From assembly GCA_029378245.1 (NCBI GenBank), contig JARKIF010000008.1, positions 2,418,001 to 2,482,000 on the forward strand: a stretch of 64,000 bases of DNA, read 5' to 3'. Origin of the DNA: Roridomyces roridus (taxonomy: Eukaryota > Basidiomycota > Agaricomycetes > Agaricales > Mycenaceae). The notes under the pieces are model-generated. The model was not told where the DNA came from. It did no database searches and worked only from the letters and a program-made list of their open reading frames with translations. The position numbers were made by a program, and so were the translations under genes. Below are positions 24,794 through 35,555 of the stretch, one piece after another. Positions within the stretch are counted from its first letter, which is position 1; every line of letters starts with the position of its first letter.

Positions 24794-25309
24794 CTACTCC
24801 GGCTTCTTTATGACCGTCTCCTCAAACACCTTGCCATTCAAGACAATCTTCTCCGCCCCAACCATGACTGCCAACATCCGGCAAGTCTCCTCCGATCTAT
24901 TATGCCAGGCATGGTTCGTTCCCCGCTGCACGATAAATTCTCCAGCCTTGACGGTCCTCTCCTCGCCGCTATCGAGGATACAGACGATTTCTCCCGAGAG
25001 TATGACGGTGTAGTCGATACTGAGGGTGCGATGCATGGGAGCGCGCGATCCAGCGCGGATGTCTGTGATGCAGAAAATGACTCCCTCGGGCGGGGGGCGC
25101 GGGAGGGTGCTCCCAAGCTCGGGAAATGGCGCGGTGTTGGAGACCGGCACGGTTGAGCTCGCGTGGAACGTGGTGAAGGAGCTGCCTGCGGGGCCGAATG
25201 GGAAGAAGGGCGTGGGGGTGTCGTCGTATGTGAAGACGGAGGTTCCGTCGGCGGTGTGCCCGGTGACGACAAGGCGGGCGTCGGGGAGCTGAGAGCTGGT
25301 CGAGGACAT
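24794..25309 (-). CDS. Small cupin-domain protein
   Basis: A single exon from ATG 25309 to a stop at 24794 gives 171 residues. The C-terminal half is a cupin barrel: motif 1 region GSRAPMHRTLSIDYTVILSGEIVCILDSGEE, then motif 2 region KAGEFIVQRGTNHAWHNRSEETCRML. The Gly-Glu and His-x-Trp-x-Asn positions are present; motif 1 has one clear histidine (MHRT), fewer than the usual metal-binding set, so metal binding is uncertain. The length matches fungal single-domain cupins of unknown substrate. No intron, signal peptide or membrane segment is seen. It is the best-preserved single-exon gene in the window. Confidence 0.92.
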   Translation of the reverse strand: MSSTSSQLPDARLVVTGHTADGTSVFTYDDTPTPFFPFGPAGSSFTTFHASSTVPVSNTAPFPELGSTLPRPPPEGVIFCITDIRAGSRAPMHRTLSIDYTVILSGEIVCILDSGEERTVKAGEFIVQRGTNHAWHNRSEETCRMLAVMVGAEKIVLNGKVFEETVIKKPE

Positions 25310-28300
25310 TTCTTGGGATGTTGGCTTGATTTACGAGGGTGGGTCGTTTGCTTTGAAGTGGAGTGTTCTCATTGGCGACCTTTATACGACCTGTGGCGGA
25401 AAAACGGATGTTTTTGAGGCAGCAACTCTGACAGTCGAGCATCAACGACATCGGTAAAACGGATAATCTTGAACTTGTAAGCCAGGAGTTTAACCGCAGA
25501 AAGAAGGCCGTGTAAACTGACGGGAATTGAAGATTTGAGGTTATGGCTCGGTTCCGGAATGTTCGCAACTCGGTAAAACTTGGGCCGACTAGTCCGAGTG
25601 CTGAGGGCGCTGAACAGCGAGCGCAGATGAAAGTCGAAAGCAAGGGAGACAAGAGACTTCGGATCAAAAATGCTTTCCTCTTTCGGACACCCACCACCGT
25701 CGTTGTCCTCCGTTTTACCCAGTCTCGCGCTGCCAACCGGACAATTCTCAACGTTCCCTACATCTTGGAGGCCTCTCAAGCTCGCTGCGCAGTGAGAATG
25801 ACCCCACACACTTTCCATCAAGGACAAAGACTCCGAGGGCGCACTTTTGACATCGCTCTTGTCGCACTCGTCCTCCAGGTCTATGACAAGAGCTCGCAGG
25901 CCTCATGCGTATCTGGCTGAGGGATTGAAGGCTTTTCTCCGACGCCTCGGAACACTGCGTGCAGAGGAATGACTCGTACGTACCTATCATTTCCATCGCC
26001 TTCCCAGAATCTTTCGTGCTCACGGGTGGTTTGCAGGGACTCTCTCTCTCACTGCCCCGGTGTATCCTTCTGACGATGCGGAGGAGAAGCAGTCCGTCAC
26101 TCTACTCAGCGGAAGACGACTACCAGTGCCTGCCTCTACGGGAAGATGGGACGAGCAGCAGGGCCGATGCGTGGTGCATCTGGGAAGCACGCCCTCGTCT
26201 TCCAGAACAACCGCCTGGAGCCCTGGCATGAGAAGGTGCATTTCTGCAAGCCATCTCCACAAATGTCCGTCTCACACGTCGCAGCAGTGCATCCATGCCT
26301 CGACATCATGAACTCCCTGGACCAGGCTCTACGATGCCGTCGTCTCTGCACAGCGCGACCCTCCAGCCTGGACTGGTCTCACTCTTGATACGAGCTCAAG
26401 GTGTTGGACTGACGAGGCACCAAGGGCTCCCGATACCGATGTCTCACACGTCGCACCAGTGCGCGCGAAGGATCGTAGTGGTCATGCCTGCCATCGCTAA
26501 CCTGACCCTTCAGCCCGGCAGGCCGCAGAGTTCACCTGGTAGACGGACACCTTACTTTCTGCCTCTGCTTCACACCTCGCCATTTATGACCCGCCCACAC
26601 CATCGCCTTGTCCGCCTACCGCGAGTCGTGACTTGGTGTCGGATGGTCTCACCTCGACTGACGACGCCCGCGTCCCGAACGTCTTCTACCCCACGGACGA
26701 CGTGGTCGACCTGGCTCGAGGAGCTGATGGTCTCCACGTCCGTGCTGCAATCCCGGCAATAGCAAAGGTAGAGGAATCCATGTCCCGGGTGCGTGATCCT
26801 ATCGCTTCTCTCTGAATGCTCAGGGAGCTGACCGTAGCCATCGTCCTTAGATTGGTCGGGACCGAGTGCCGCGATGCGCTACACCTACAGTATGGCAAAG
26901 AGCGGCTGGGCATGGATGGGGCGTGGGAAGCCTGCGGGCTCGTCTTACGGGACAACTGCCTTCAGCCGTTGGCGAAAAGGTGCGTTCTTGCCGGACTTCT
27001 CCGCAAATTCTGTCTCACTGCGCGTCAAGGCTTGTAGCGCTCTCGTATCTCAATGTCATACTCCCTGGCCCAGGCTCTGCGATTTTGTCGTCCATCCACT
27101 CCATCCACAGCGCGACCCTCCAGCGTCGCAGATGTACATATGTCAGGCTGTCCCTTTCGGGCACCTTTCTGTTTTCCACTGCACTCCTCACCATGGACGA
27201 CTCGCCGCCGCCATTGCCTCATCCATCCTTATCGACTATCCTCCTTCCGGCGACTGTGTCGGCTGGCTCCAGGCCCCATCCGACCGCACCCGATGCTGTC
27301 CCCGACTGGAGTCACTTCCACCGCGCCTCTATTCGTCCTGGGCCGTATGTCAGCTTTCGGGTGGTCCCAGCATTTGCCTCCCCTTCCCTTCCCCGATCGG
27401 ACATCTATTCTGCAAGAAGATTCACTCCCGGTCATCGGCGTACGTCTCATCATTTCCCCTTTGGTGTCCATCCAGCTGATTGGTGGTATCACAGCAGTCT
27501 CTTTCTGCCTTCCCATTTACTCTCGCCGATGTGACAGAGGTGCAGCCCGTCGCCCGGCATCAGTAAAATTCCTCACCCGTCGACGTGGATTGGCAATGCG
27601 CGGGATTCCCTTGTCTCGACCGCTGGCGTGCTGTTTAGTGGGTTTAGGCGTTGGTCGCGTCGCGGGTGGGAGCCGTGGACTGGGTGTCGGTCTGCAATCT
27701 TCGGGTCCATGGTCTTGGTCCATGGGTCATCTAGTCGGTCGACAATCCCGCCTTTCCCAGGAAGGAGCCCGATATCACCAAAGTGTGGTCGACTTGGCCG
27801 ATATTCTCTCGCGGAAGGGCGTTGGCCGACTAGAGCTCCTGCCCAGCACCAACGGAGACGACGCATCGACGTTGGTAGTTTCGGCGATGCTGCACCTGCC
27901 CGCCGAGGGTGCGATATCGGGGGATGGCACCGTTGGGTGCTTGGGTGGTGCCTCTCAGTCTCTGCTTGGCGCTCGTCGTTTTTCGATCCGAGGCAAGCGC
28001 TGCCACACCTTCTGCGCTTGGACAAGGCGGGCGTCATTCAGATACCACACACCGCTTTTGTGGGAGCCTGAGCTGGCGCAGCGCCATATAGAGTCGTTTG
28101 GCGTGTACGCACGGATGCGAGACCTGCTCAGGACGGCTCTTTCTCGCGTCGCAGGTCGGCAGGGGTCGATGATTCTAGGGCGTCGCTCTGCAATCTCCCA
28201 CACGGATACGGCAGGGTCCCTCGATTCCCTTGTCCGTGCTTTTGTTTCTACTCCATAACGACTCGCAAAGCTGATGACGACCCTCGTTTTAGATTGCGCG

Positions 28301-28847
28301 GGTTCTTCTCATCTGCATCATCGTTGGGTGGAAACGGCGATGCCGAAATGCAGCAGCGGCAGCGGCGCGCTCATCCTGTATAATCAGAGGTGACTGGCAG
28401 TCTTGTCCGGCTTTCCTTATGCAGATTTCTGGGTAGCTCTGGTGCGTCCCTCCAGTTACTAGATCAATTCGGCGCTGACAGAGACCTGCATCTTTAGCTG
28501 ACTACGCCTGATGGTCTGACCCGGAGAGACCGCCTATAAAATATCTTACTCTCTTTATCTCGACTCAATGTTATATTCGATTCGTACGAGAGTCCGCTAC
28601 TTCTCACCGGAATTCGGTCCTTTTCGTGCAGCCCGTGTAGTTTATCGAGTCCATTGGAGATGCGATTTTCATTCAGCTGGAAAGTCGCTCCGAGTCGCTC
28701 GGATCAATACTCCCGTCTGATCTCGTCTCTTGCTCTTCTCCACAACACCAGGACGCTGCGCCATTTGGTTACTCATCTGCAGGTAAGGAATCGTTGGGTA
28801 GAGATTGGCTTCATGAGCGTAAGGTTCACTGGGACTCGTCGACAGAT
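25310..28847. other. Gene-poor region, long unsupported open frames
   Basis: A 401-codon plus frame (27053-28258) overlaps a 222-codon frame (26866-27534) and several minus frames. All are rich in Arg, Ser, Pro and Cys and lack domains. The stretch contains degenerate direct repeats (26225-27125). Its right part (27992-28847) is shared with 38490-39048 as the 5' flank of the duplicated F-box genes. At 25369-25827 (minus) and 25543-25920 (plus) overlapping frames are likewise unrecognised. Confidence 0.4.
26225..27125. repeat. Degenerate direct repeats of about 140 bp
   Basis: The block at 26225-26370 (GAGAAGGTGCATTTCTGCAA ... AACTCCCTGGACCAGGCTCT ... CACAGCGCGACCCTCCAGC) recurs at 26963-27125 with the same order of segments and many substitutions. 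A third partial match (TGTCTCACACGTCGCACCAG) is at about 26441. The longest exact piece, CACAGCGCGACCCTCCAGC, is present in both main copies. Confidence 0.65.
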
Positions 28848-29754
28848 GTCCGGTCTTTCTTTCACGACCTCTGTGGCTCGCTCAGCCGCTCGCGATCGCA
28901 TTGCGGAGCTCGATCTTGAAATAGAGGATTTCCAGCGTTCTCTCGAGATGCGGCAGCTTGAGTGACAACGCCTCCGCGACGCGCTGGCCAGCTACAGCTA
29001 TCCCGTGCTCACCTTACCCGCCGAAATCACGTCGGAAATCTTCATGCAATTCCTTCCGCCTTCCCCACAGCGCCCGTCGCCCGTTGGACCATTGTCGCCG
29101 TCATTATTGGTTCGCGTATGCCGCCGATGGCGTGACATCGCCCTGTCCACCCCTGCGCTATGGAGCACTATGACATTGGATATCGAGTCCGAAGACGAGA
29201 AGCTACATGAACACCAGCTCGGTTTGCTCCATTCCTGGCTGCAGCGATCTGGTCATTGCCCCCTATCCATTGCGCTGGTGGGCTCGTACAGCACGCGGTG
29301 TACGCCTTCCATCACCGCGTTGGCAAAGACAATCTTGGCCCATGCCTCGCGGTTTCGAGATATGGACATTTGTGTCCCTCTCCAGGATCTCGAGCATTTC
29401 ACAGTCCCCATGCCGCTCCTACGTAGCGTGACCGTAGGCCCAACCCAGTACCCTCCAGCGAACACCCACGTCCCCGGGCATTTGCAGCGGAAACTCTTCC
29501 TCCATGCACCAAGGCTCACGGACGTAGTCCTTTCAAACCTCTTCAACCCATTTTCTATCACGCTTCCATGGTCCCAAATCACCTCCCTCACCGCGACGCT
29601 CTTTCCGTGCGAAGCTGCCGAAATTCTGCAGCACACGACCATCCTCCAAATCTGTAATATCAACATTTGTAATTCAGTGAGGGGCGGAAATACACCACTG
29701 GTCCCGGCGATCGCGCCGATTCCTGTGCGCTCCCTGCGTCTTCTCTTGAAGAAC

Positions 29755-29807
29755 CGTCGGAGGTGCCGGAGGACCGGAGAGGGTGCGGAACGGGAGTTCC
29801 CCTTACA
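29755..29807 (-). repeat. 3' LTR remnant, 53 bp
   Basis: These 53 bp equal 35539-35591 of the 5' LTR, base for base as far as I can read. They are the first 53 bp of U3. Host F-box sequence follows directly at 29754, so 427 bp of the LTR are gone. Confidence 0.93.
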
Positions 29808-29821
29808 TCACCCCCCCCTTT
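29808..29821 (-). promoter_or_regulatory. Polypurine tract
   Basis: The minus strand reads AAAGGGGGGGGTGA immediately before the TGTAAGGGG start of the 3' LTR. Position and composition fit the plus-strand primer of reverse transcription. Confidence 0.85.
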
Positions 29822-32800
29822 GATTGCGGCGTCCCGACGCAAGGCACGAACGTCGGCGCGGGGCTTGTCCGGATAGCGGCGGTAGAAATCCGCCACTAGA
29901 CCCTCGGAGAATATCCGGTCGTGGCGGACCCATTCGTCGTGGTCGTGGCTATAACCTTTCCATTTAACGCGGAAATTGAGATGATTATACCGGAACTTAG
30001 CGTCCACAATCTCCTCGACCTCATACTCGTTCGGTCCGTAGTCGGCGTCCGGAAGGATCGGACCGGGCTCCTCGTGGTGTGGTCGACCTGGGAACGGGTC
30101 TCCGACCGCGAGCTCGAGTTTGACGACCGGAAAGACGGGGTGTAGGCGGGACAGACTGGCGGGGAGCTCGAGCTTGAAGGCTCCCTTTCCGACGACCTTT
30201 ATGACCTTGAACGGACCAAGGCGCTTGTGGGACAGTTTCGGAGACGGGCGGGTCGTCCGGATGTCCGAAGCGTCGAGCCAGACGCAGTCTCCGACTTTGA
30301 TGTCCGGAGCGGCAAGGCGGCGGCGGTCGTAGTACTGCTTCTGCTCCGCCTTGGCTTTAACGAGCGCGGCTTGAGCTTCGGAGACTCCGTGCGCGATCCG
30401 GTCCCGGAATGCCTGAGCGGACTCGACGTCGGACCGGAGGTCGGTAGGCTCAAACCCGAGTCGAGGGAGGCGGCCGGAGTCGGTCATAAACGGAACTTGC
30501 TGCGTGGACGAGTGGAGATGGCTGTTGTAGGCAAACTCCGCGGTCGGAAGGAGTTCGTCCCAGTCGTCCTGCAGGTAATTAGTGAAGATCCGAATATATT
30601 GCTCGAGCTCCTGGTTGACACGCTCGGTCTGTCCGTCGGTCTGTGGGTGATACGCCGTGGACGTGGCCATCTCCATTCCGATGAGCCGGAAGAGCTCGCG
30701 GGTGAACTCGCTGATGAATTGAGTTCCCCGGTCGGAGATGTACCGTTGCTGCACCCCATGGTGACGCCACACATTCTTGTAATACAGCCGGGCCGCTCCA
30801 ACGGCATCGACAGTGGTGTGGCACTCCATGAAGTGCGCTCGCTTACCCAGAACGTCAACCGCGACCATGACCGCGTCGTACCCGTGGGCCTCCGGGAGTT
30901 CGACTATAAAGTCCACCGACACAGTGTGCCAGCGCTCCGGAGGGATCTCCGTCGGGTGGAGCTCGCCGACCGGAAGCCTCCGGAGCACCTTGGTCCGGCA
31001 GCAGAGGTCGCACGTCGAGACATAGCTTCCTACGTGCCGGGACATCTGGGGCCACCAGTAGTTCCGCGAAACGAGCTCCAGCGTCTTGAAACGCCCCGCA
31101 TGCCCTGCGACACGAGTGTCGTGGTGCTGCTCGATGATACGGCGTCGAAGGTCTTTGTCTCGGGGGACGACTATCCGCCCTCGGAAGTACAGAATTCCGT
31201 CAGAGACGTGCCATTCTGACGACCGAGTGGACTTCGACGACCGACCTTTGAGCAGCTCCCGGGCAGCAAGAGCCACAGCGTCTTCCAGGTCCGGAGCCGT
31301 CCGGAGCGCGTCTCGGATGTCCCGGAGGACGGAGGCCCCCGGGCCGGAGATGACAACCCCCTCGGTCGCCCGGACGTGGAACAACTCGGGCCGGAGCAAA
31401 GTCACGTCCTCGTTGTCGGAGAACACCCCGTGGTCCGGACGACGAGAGAGTGCGTCTGCGCGCCCCATCTGAGAGCCGGGCTTGTGGTGAAGCGCGAAAT
31501 CAAACCGGGACAAGTACAAGGACCATCGTGCTTGTCTCCGGTTGAGATGCTGGGCCTTGCGGAAATACTCGAGGTTCTTGTGGTCAGTCCAGATCTCGAC
31601 AGGGTGCTCCGCACCTTCGAGGAAGTGTCGCCATTCCTCTAGTGCGCGGATGATCGCCAGCATCTCCTTGTCGTGGATCTCGTAGTTGCGCTGAACGTTG
31701 GTTAGCGATTTTGAGAAAAACGCAACAGGTCTCCACTTCCCATCGGGGCGGTCTTCTCGTTGAGATAGGACCGCCCCTGAGGCGAATTCGCTTGAGTCGG
31801 CCTCCAACCTCCACGGTTGAGTCGGGTCCGGAAGAATAAGGACTGGCTCCGAGGTGATCGCGTCCTTGAGGGCCCGGAAAGCTGCGGCCGCCAGGTCCGA
31901 CCAGGTCCACCGGGTGTCCTTCTTCGTTAGGTCGAACAACGGCCGCGCAATGCCGGAGAATCCGAGAACGAAACGGCGGTAGAAGTTGATGAACCCTAAA
32001 AACTGCTGGACGTCCTTCCGGTTCTCCGGCTCCGGCCACTCGGCGACACCCGCGACCTTGGCCGGATCCATCCGGACGGTGCCGTCGGAGATGATGACGC
32101 CGAGATACTCGATCTCCGTGACCTCGAACTGGCACTTCTCGAGTCGGAGGTAGAGCTTGTGTTCTCGGAGCCTCCGGAGGACTTCCTCGGTGATCCGACG
32201 ATGGCGCTCGAGGTCTGAGTGCGCGATGAGAATATCGTCCAGGTAGATGTAAACGTCACCCGAAAGAATGAGGTCCTGGAAGATATCATTCATCATCATC
32301 TGGAAGGTCGCCGGAGAGTTTGTGAGGCCGAAAAACATGACCAGCGGCTCGAAGAGCCCCCGGTTTGTCCGGAAGGCAGCCTTCCACTCGTCGCCCTCTT
32401 TGATCCGGACATTGTTGAACCCCCAGCGGACGTCGAGCTTGGTGAAGAACCGGCAGTGCTTCAAACGATTAACTAGGTCATCAATCAGCGGGAGGGGATA
32501 CCGGTTCTTCACGGTCATCGCGTTCAAAACCCGATAGTCCTGCACGAGCCGGAGCGCTCCGTCCTTCTTTTTGATAAAGAAAACCGGAGAGGCCATCGGA
32601 GACTTCGAGGGGCGAATCCGGCCAGACCGGAGGTTCTCCTCGATGAAGCTGTCGAGCTCCCGCTGCTCCGCCGGAGCAATCGGATAGCACTTACAGTTAG
32701 CCGGCTTGCTGTCCGGAACCAGCTCGATCGCGTGGTCCCACACGCGGCGCTCCGGAAGGGCATCAAACGATTTCTCCGCGAACACATCCGCGAATTCCTG

Positions 32801-33760
32801 GGCCCACTTAGGAAGTTCGGACTTGGGGGGTGCGGAATTGCGAGCGTATCCCTCGGCGAGACCTTGAGAGAAGGAGCTGCTCGCTCGGATCTCGGCTTCC
32901 GTCGGAGGGGGAAGGAAGGAGGTGTAAAGGATCCGGTCGCCCTCTTCGATCTCAGAGTAGTCGTCGTCATCATCGTCCGAGTCCTCGCAAAACTCCTGGG
33001 GACCCGGGAGGTCGTCGGCATCGTCGTCCTCTTCGTCTGGACCCGAGTCCGGGAAATCGCCGAGCCGGAGACGTCGGAGGTGTTCGGCCTGGATTCCGGT
33101 AAGCCTCCGGAGTTCGCGGCGCTCGGCCTTGACTTCGGAGCGACACTCCGAACAAGCCTCGGGGCAGCGGGTCATCTTGACCGACTGCGTGGCCCAGTCC
33201 ACCTCCGGGTTATGCTTCCGGAGCCACGAGTGACCTAGGATGAGTTTTTGTCGGCCAAGACGCGTTACCGCAAAGAGGATGCGCTCCGAGTGACCTTGGT
33301 AGCGCAACACCACGTCGACGACCTGACGTATGGATCCCGCTTCGTTCGGCGTGCCGTCGACGTTGAAGACCGGAATCGGCCGGGGGAGTTCCCGAGTAGG
33401 AATCTTGTGCCGAAGCACCAGATCCCTATCGATGAAGTCGGACGTCGCTCCGCAGTCGAGGAGACCTTGGAGGGACATTTTAAATGCCGACTGGGTGGAC
33501 TCGATCTCCAGGGGAATGTGGAGGGAGTTGGCGCCGGGGGCGGCCCAGATCTCGTACGAGTCTGGAAGCAGGCGTTCCCACGCCCGACGACGGGTCCGAG
33601 GCGGAGAAGGGTCTCCGGCTGGGACGGAGGGCTCGGAGGTTCCGGAGGTTCCGGAGGGATCAGGGGGAGATGCGACGGTCGTTTTGCAAGAGGAATCATA
33701 TATATTATCGCCAGGATACAAACAAGCAAAACGATTAGACAACGAGGGCGCACCAATCAC
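29808..33760 (-). CDS. pol: Pol polyprotein with chromodomain
   Basis: The frame opens in -1 relation to gag and has no ATG at its edge (33760 is GTG). Up to the LTR it codes about 1,317 residues. Domains in order: aspartic protease with [11 protein letters not shown] (about 100-110, Cys where Ser/Thr is usual); reverse transcriptase with [12 protein letters not shown] and the catalytic YLDDILI; RNase H with [16 protein letters not shown] and [10 protein letters not shown]; integrase with an HHCC finger (CDLCCRTK), the DDE core ([10 protein letters not shown] ... ISDRGTQF ... [15 protein letters not shown]); and a C-terminal chromodomain ([32 protein letters not shown]). The open frame continues into the LTR remnant and on into antisense F-box DNA to 29660, because the LTR sequence that would carry the native stop is deleted. 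Confidence 0.94.
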
Positions 33761-34968
33761 TCGTTGTGGGTCACAAAATCCTCCTGAACCTCCTCAGCCT
33801 CGGGTACCTCGGTTGCGGTGACCCGGAGGTGCTCGATAAGCTCTCCGAGCAGCTCCGGACCGAACTGATCCGCGACGTCGAGGGCGGCCGCCCGAATGTC
33901 GACGGCATTCGGACAATCCCGGGCAATGTGGCCAAGCGCGCCACATCGGTAGCAGGCGCGTCCGGCAGGGCGCGCACGAGTTCGGTCGACGTCCATCGGG
34001 ACGACGTCGGGGGCACGAGGAGCGGGGGCCTGTCGGGCCGGAGCCGGGGCCGGAGCCGGAAACGCCGCAGGGACAAAAGGCATTACAGCCGGCCGCGGTC
34101 GGACAGGGGCAGCAGCAGCGGCGGGGCGAACCGGTTGCTGGAAGGCTTGCGCGCTCCGGACCGCCTGGTATTGCCGGAACGCGCGCGCACGCCACTCCGG
34201 GTAGGCACTTTCACCCGGAGGGGTGTTCGTCGTGATGGCGACGTTCAGGTCCGGACGGAGGCCGAGCCGGAACTTGGTGACCTTGAGGAGCGGGTCGGTG
34301 TACCCCGCGTCCTCGAACGCATCCTCGAAAGCGTCCGTGTAGAAGTACACGTCCGAGGTGGACATGTGGTACTTGCTCGACTCGAGCTTCCGGCGGGCAA
34401 GCTCAGCCGAGTTCTCCTCGACGAAACGCTCCACGAACTGGGTGCGGAAAAGGACCCAGGTGGGGAAGGGGAATACGTCCTGGCGCCGTGCACGCTCCGC
34501 CCACTTCTGTGCCGAGCCGGTGGACATGTAGCCCAATGCGAAGCGGACAGCGCGCTCCTCCGATGGCTGGAGGCCAGGACCGGGGCTGAACTGCTCCGGG
34601 ACTTGACGGTAGTACGACTTGCACGCGTCAAGGAATGCCCGGCCTGCGGCGCGATCTCCGTCGAAGCTCGGAGGGGGGTTCGGCCGGAGCAACGACCGGG
34701 AGCTGAGGATGCCCTCTCCGAACAAGGCCGAAGCAAAACGCACCGGAGCGGGGCGCGCGTCGGGGGCGAGATGGGGCGGTGGTTCTCGCGCCTGAGGGGG
34801 ATGCGCCGGAGCCTCCGGCACGTGGTCGTCCGGAGGACCGTCAAGGTGTACAAGAAGGCGCTGAAGAATATTTTCGATGCTACCGAAGCGGTCGCCAATT
34901 TGTTGTTCGAAGGTTTCGAGACGTTCTTCGAGATCAGGGGCCGGAGCATTCGGCTGTGGCTGGTCCAT
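33757..34968 (-). CDS. gag: Gag polyprotein of the Gypsy element
   Basis: ATG 34968 to TGA 33757-33759, 403 residues. The N-terminus has a short coiled coil ([26 protein letters not shown]), then a capsid-like helical region (about 130-270: [34 protein letters not shown]), a Pro/Ala-rich linker, and a CCHC zinc knuckle [14 protein letters not shown] at about 335-350. It forms the virus-like particle and packages element RNA. The frame is intact. The TGA overlaps the pol frame, which is open across it in the -1 position, so a -1 frameshift or reinitiation would be needed for Pol. I see no textbook slippery heptamer. Confidence 0.92.
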   Translation of the reverse strand: MDQPQPNAPAPDLEERLETFEQQIGDRFGSIENILQRLLVHLDGPPDDHVPEAPAHPPQAREPPPHLAPDARPAPVRFASALFGEGILSSRSLLRPNPPPSFDGDRAAGRAFLDACKSYYRQVPEQFSPGPGLQPSEERAVRFALGYMSTGSAQKWAERARRQDVFPFPTWVLFRTQFVERFVEENSAELARRKLESSKYHMSTSDVYFYTDAFEDAFEDAGYTDPLLKVTKFRLGLRPDLNVAITTNTPPGESAYPEWRARAFRQYQAVRSAQAFQQPVRPAAAAAPVRPRPAVMPFVPAAFPAPAPAPARQAPAPRAPDVVPMDVDRTRARPAGRACYRCGALGHIARDCPNAVDIRAAALDVADQFGPELLGELIEHLRVTATEVPEAEEVQEDFVTHNE

Positions 34969-35097
34969 GACGTCGAGAGGTTCGGAGTTCGAAACGGAAG
35001 GGGCGTCAAGATAGGGTGGGTCTCCGGCCGCGTCGGAGTCGGAGTCGTCAACGCGCGCGGAGTACGTGCTGGAAATCTTGACGGGTCAGTCCGTTTG

Positions 35098-35109
35098 AGA
35101 GTGATTTCT
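35098..35109 (-). promoter_or_regulatory. Self-primer binding site
   Basis: Two bases inside the 5' LTR the minus strand reads AGAAATCACTCT (35109-35098). It is perfectly complementary to AGAGTGATTTCT inside the LTR (35242-35231). No TGG-starting site for a tRNA 3' end is present. This is the Tf1/sushi-type arrangement, in which the transcript's own 5' end primes reverse transcription. Confidence 0.8.
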
Positions 35110-35268
35110 ACTGTAAGGGCAACTCTGCACACTGAGGATACGCGCTCAGCCTGGATAGAGGGGATCCGAAGTGTGAATAAAAGAAATACGAATACATCCT
35201 GCAACGCACCTGGATAGAGGGGATCCGAAGAGAAATCACTCTAAGGAACCCTCTGCCCAGGTACGGCC

Positions 35269-35274
35269 TATATA
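35269..35274 (-). promoter_or_regulatory. LTR TATA box
   Basis: TATATA at 35274-35269 on the minus strand lies about 29 bp upstream of 35242. That is the base at which the transcript must start if the self-priming sequence AGAGTGATTTCT is its 5' end. Spacing and sequence agree with pol II initiation there. Confidence 0.75.
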
Positions 35275-35471
35275 CTTATCTAGATCGATCCTTATCCGAC
35301 GGGAGCACATGGCGGGAGGCGGATCTTTGATGGATGCATATGGCGCGAGCGATGTCGCATGCAGTATTCCATCGTGATCAGAACAACGATGATCCGGGGA
35401 AGGGTGATGGACCGAGGCCGGTGGAAGAGGCGCGAGGGCGAAGGGGAGTGGAGACCGAGGGGGAGAGGTGA

Positions 35472-35555
35472 GGTCCGAGGTCCGACGGATCGGAGGCGTC
35501 GGAGGTACCGGAGGGTCCGAGGTCCGACGGATCGGAGGCGTCGGAGGTGCCGGAG
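35472..35555 (-). repeat. 42-bp tandem repeat in U3
   Basis: A GGTCCGAGGTCCGACGGATC unit starts at 35472 and again at 35514 and runs through CGGAGGCGTCGGAGGT with one difference (GGTACC against GGTGCC). Repeated U3 blocks often act as enhancer elements in LTRs; that role is inferred. Confidence 0.85.

Noticed and set aside
27053..28258. 401-codon plus-strand open frame, the longest outside the Gypsy element
   Set aside because: Cys/Arg/Ser/Pro-rich, crosses two repeat blocks, overlaps other frames, and shows no domain or splice structure.
30227..31219. 330-codon plus-strand open frame
   Set aside because: Antisense of the integrase and RNase H part of pol. No domain of its own.
33766..35217. 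483-codon open frame on the plus strand
   Set aside because: It is the exact antisense of the gag gene. Its Arg/Gly/Glu-rich translation is a by-product of GC-rich codon use in gag.
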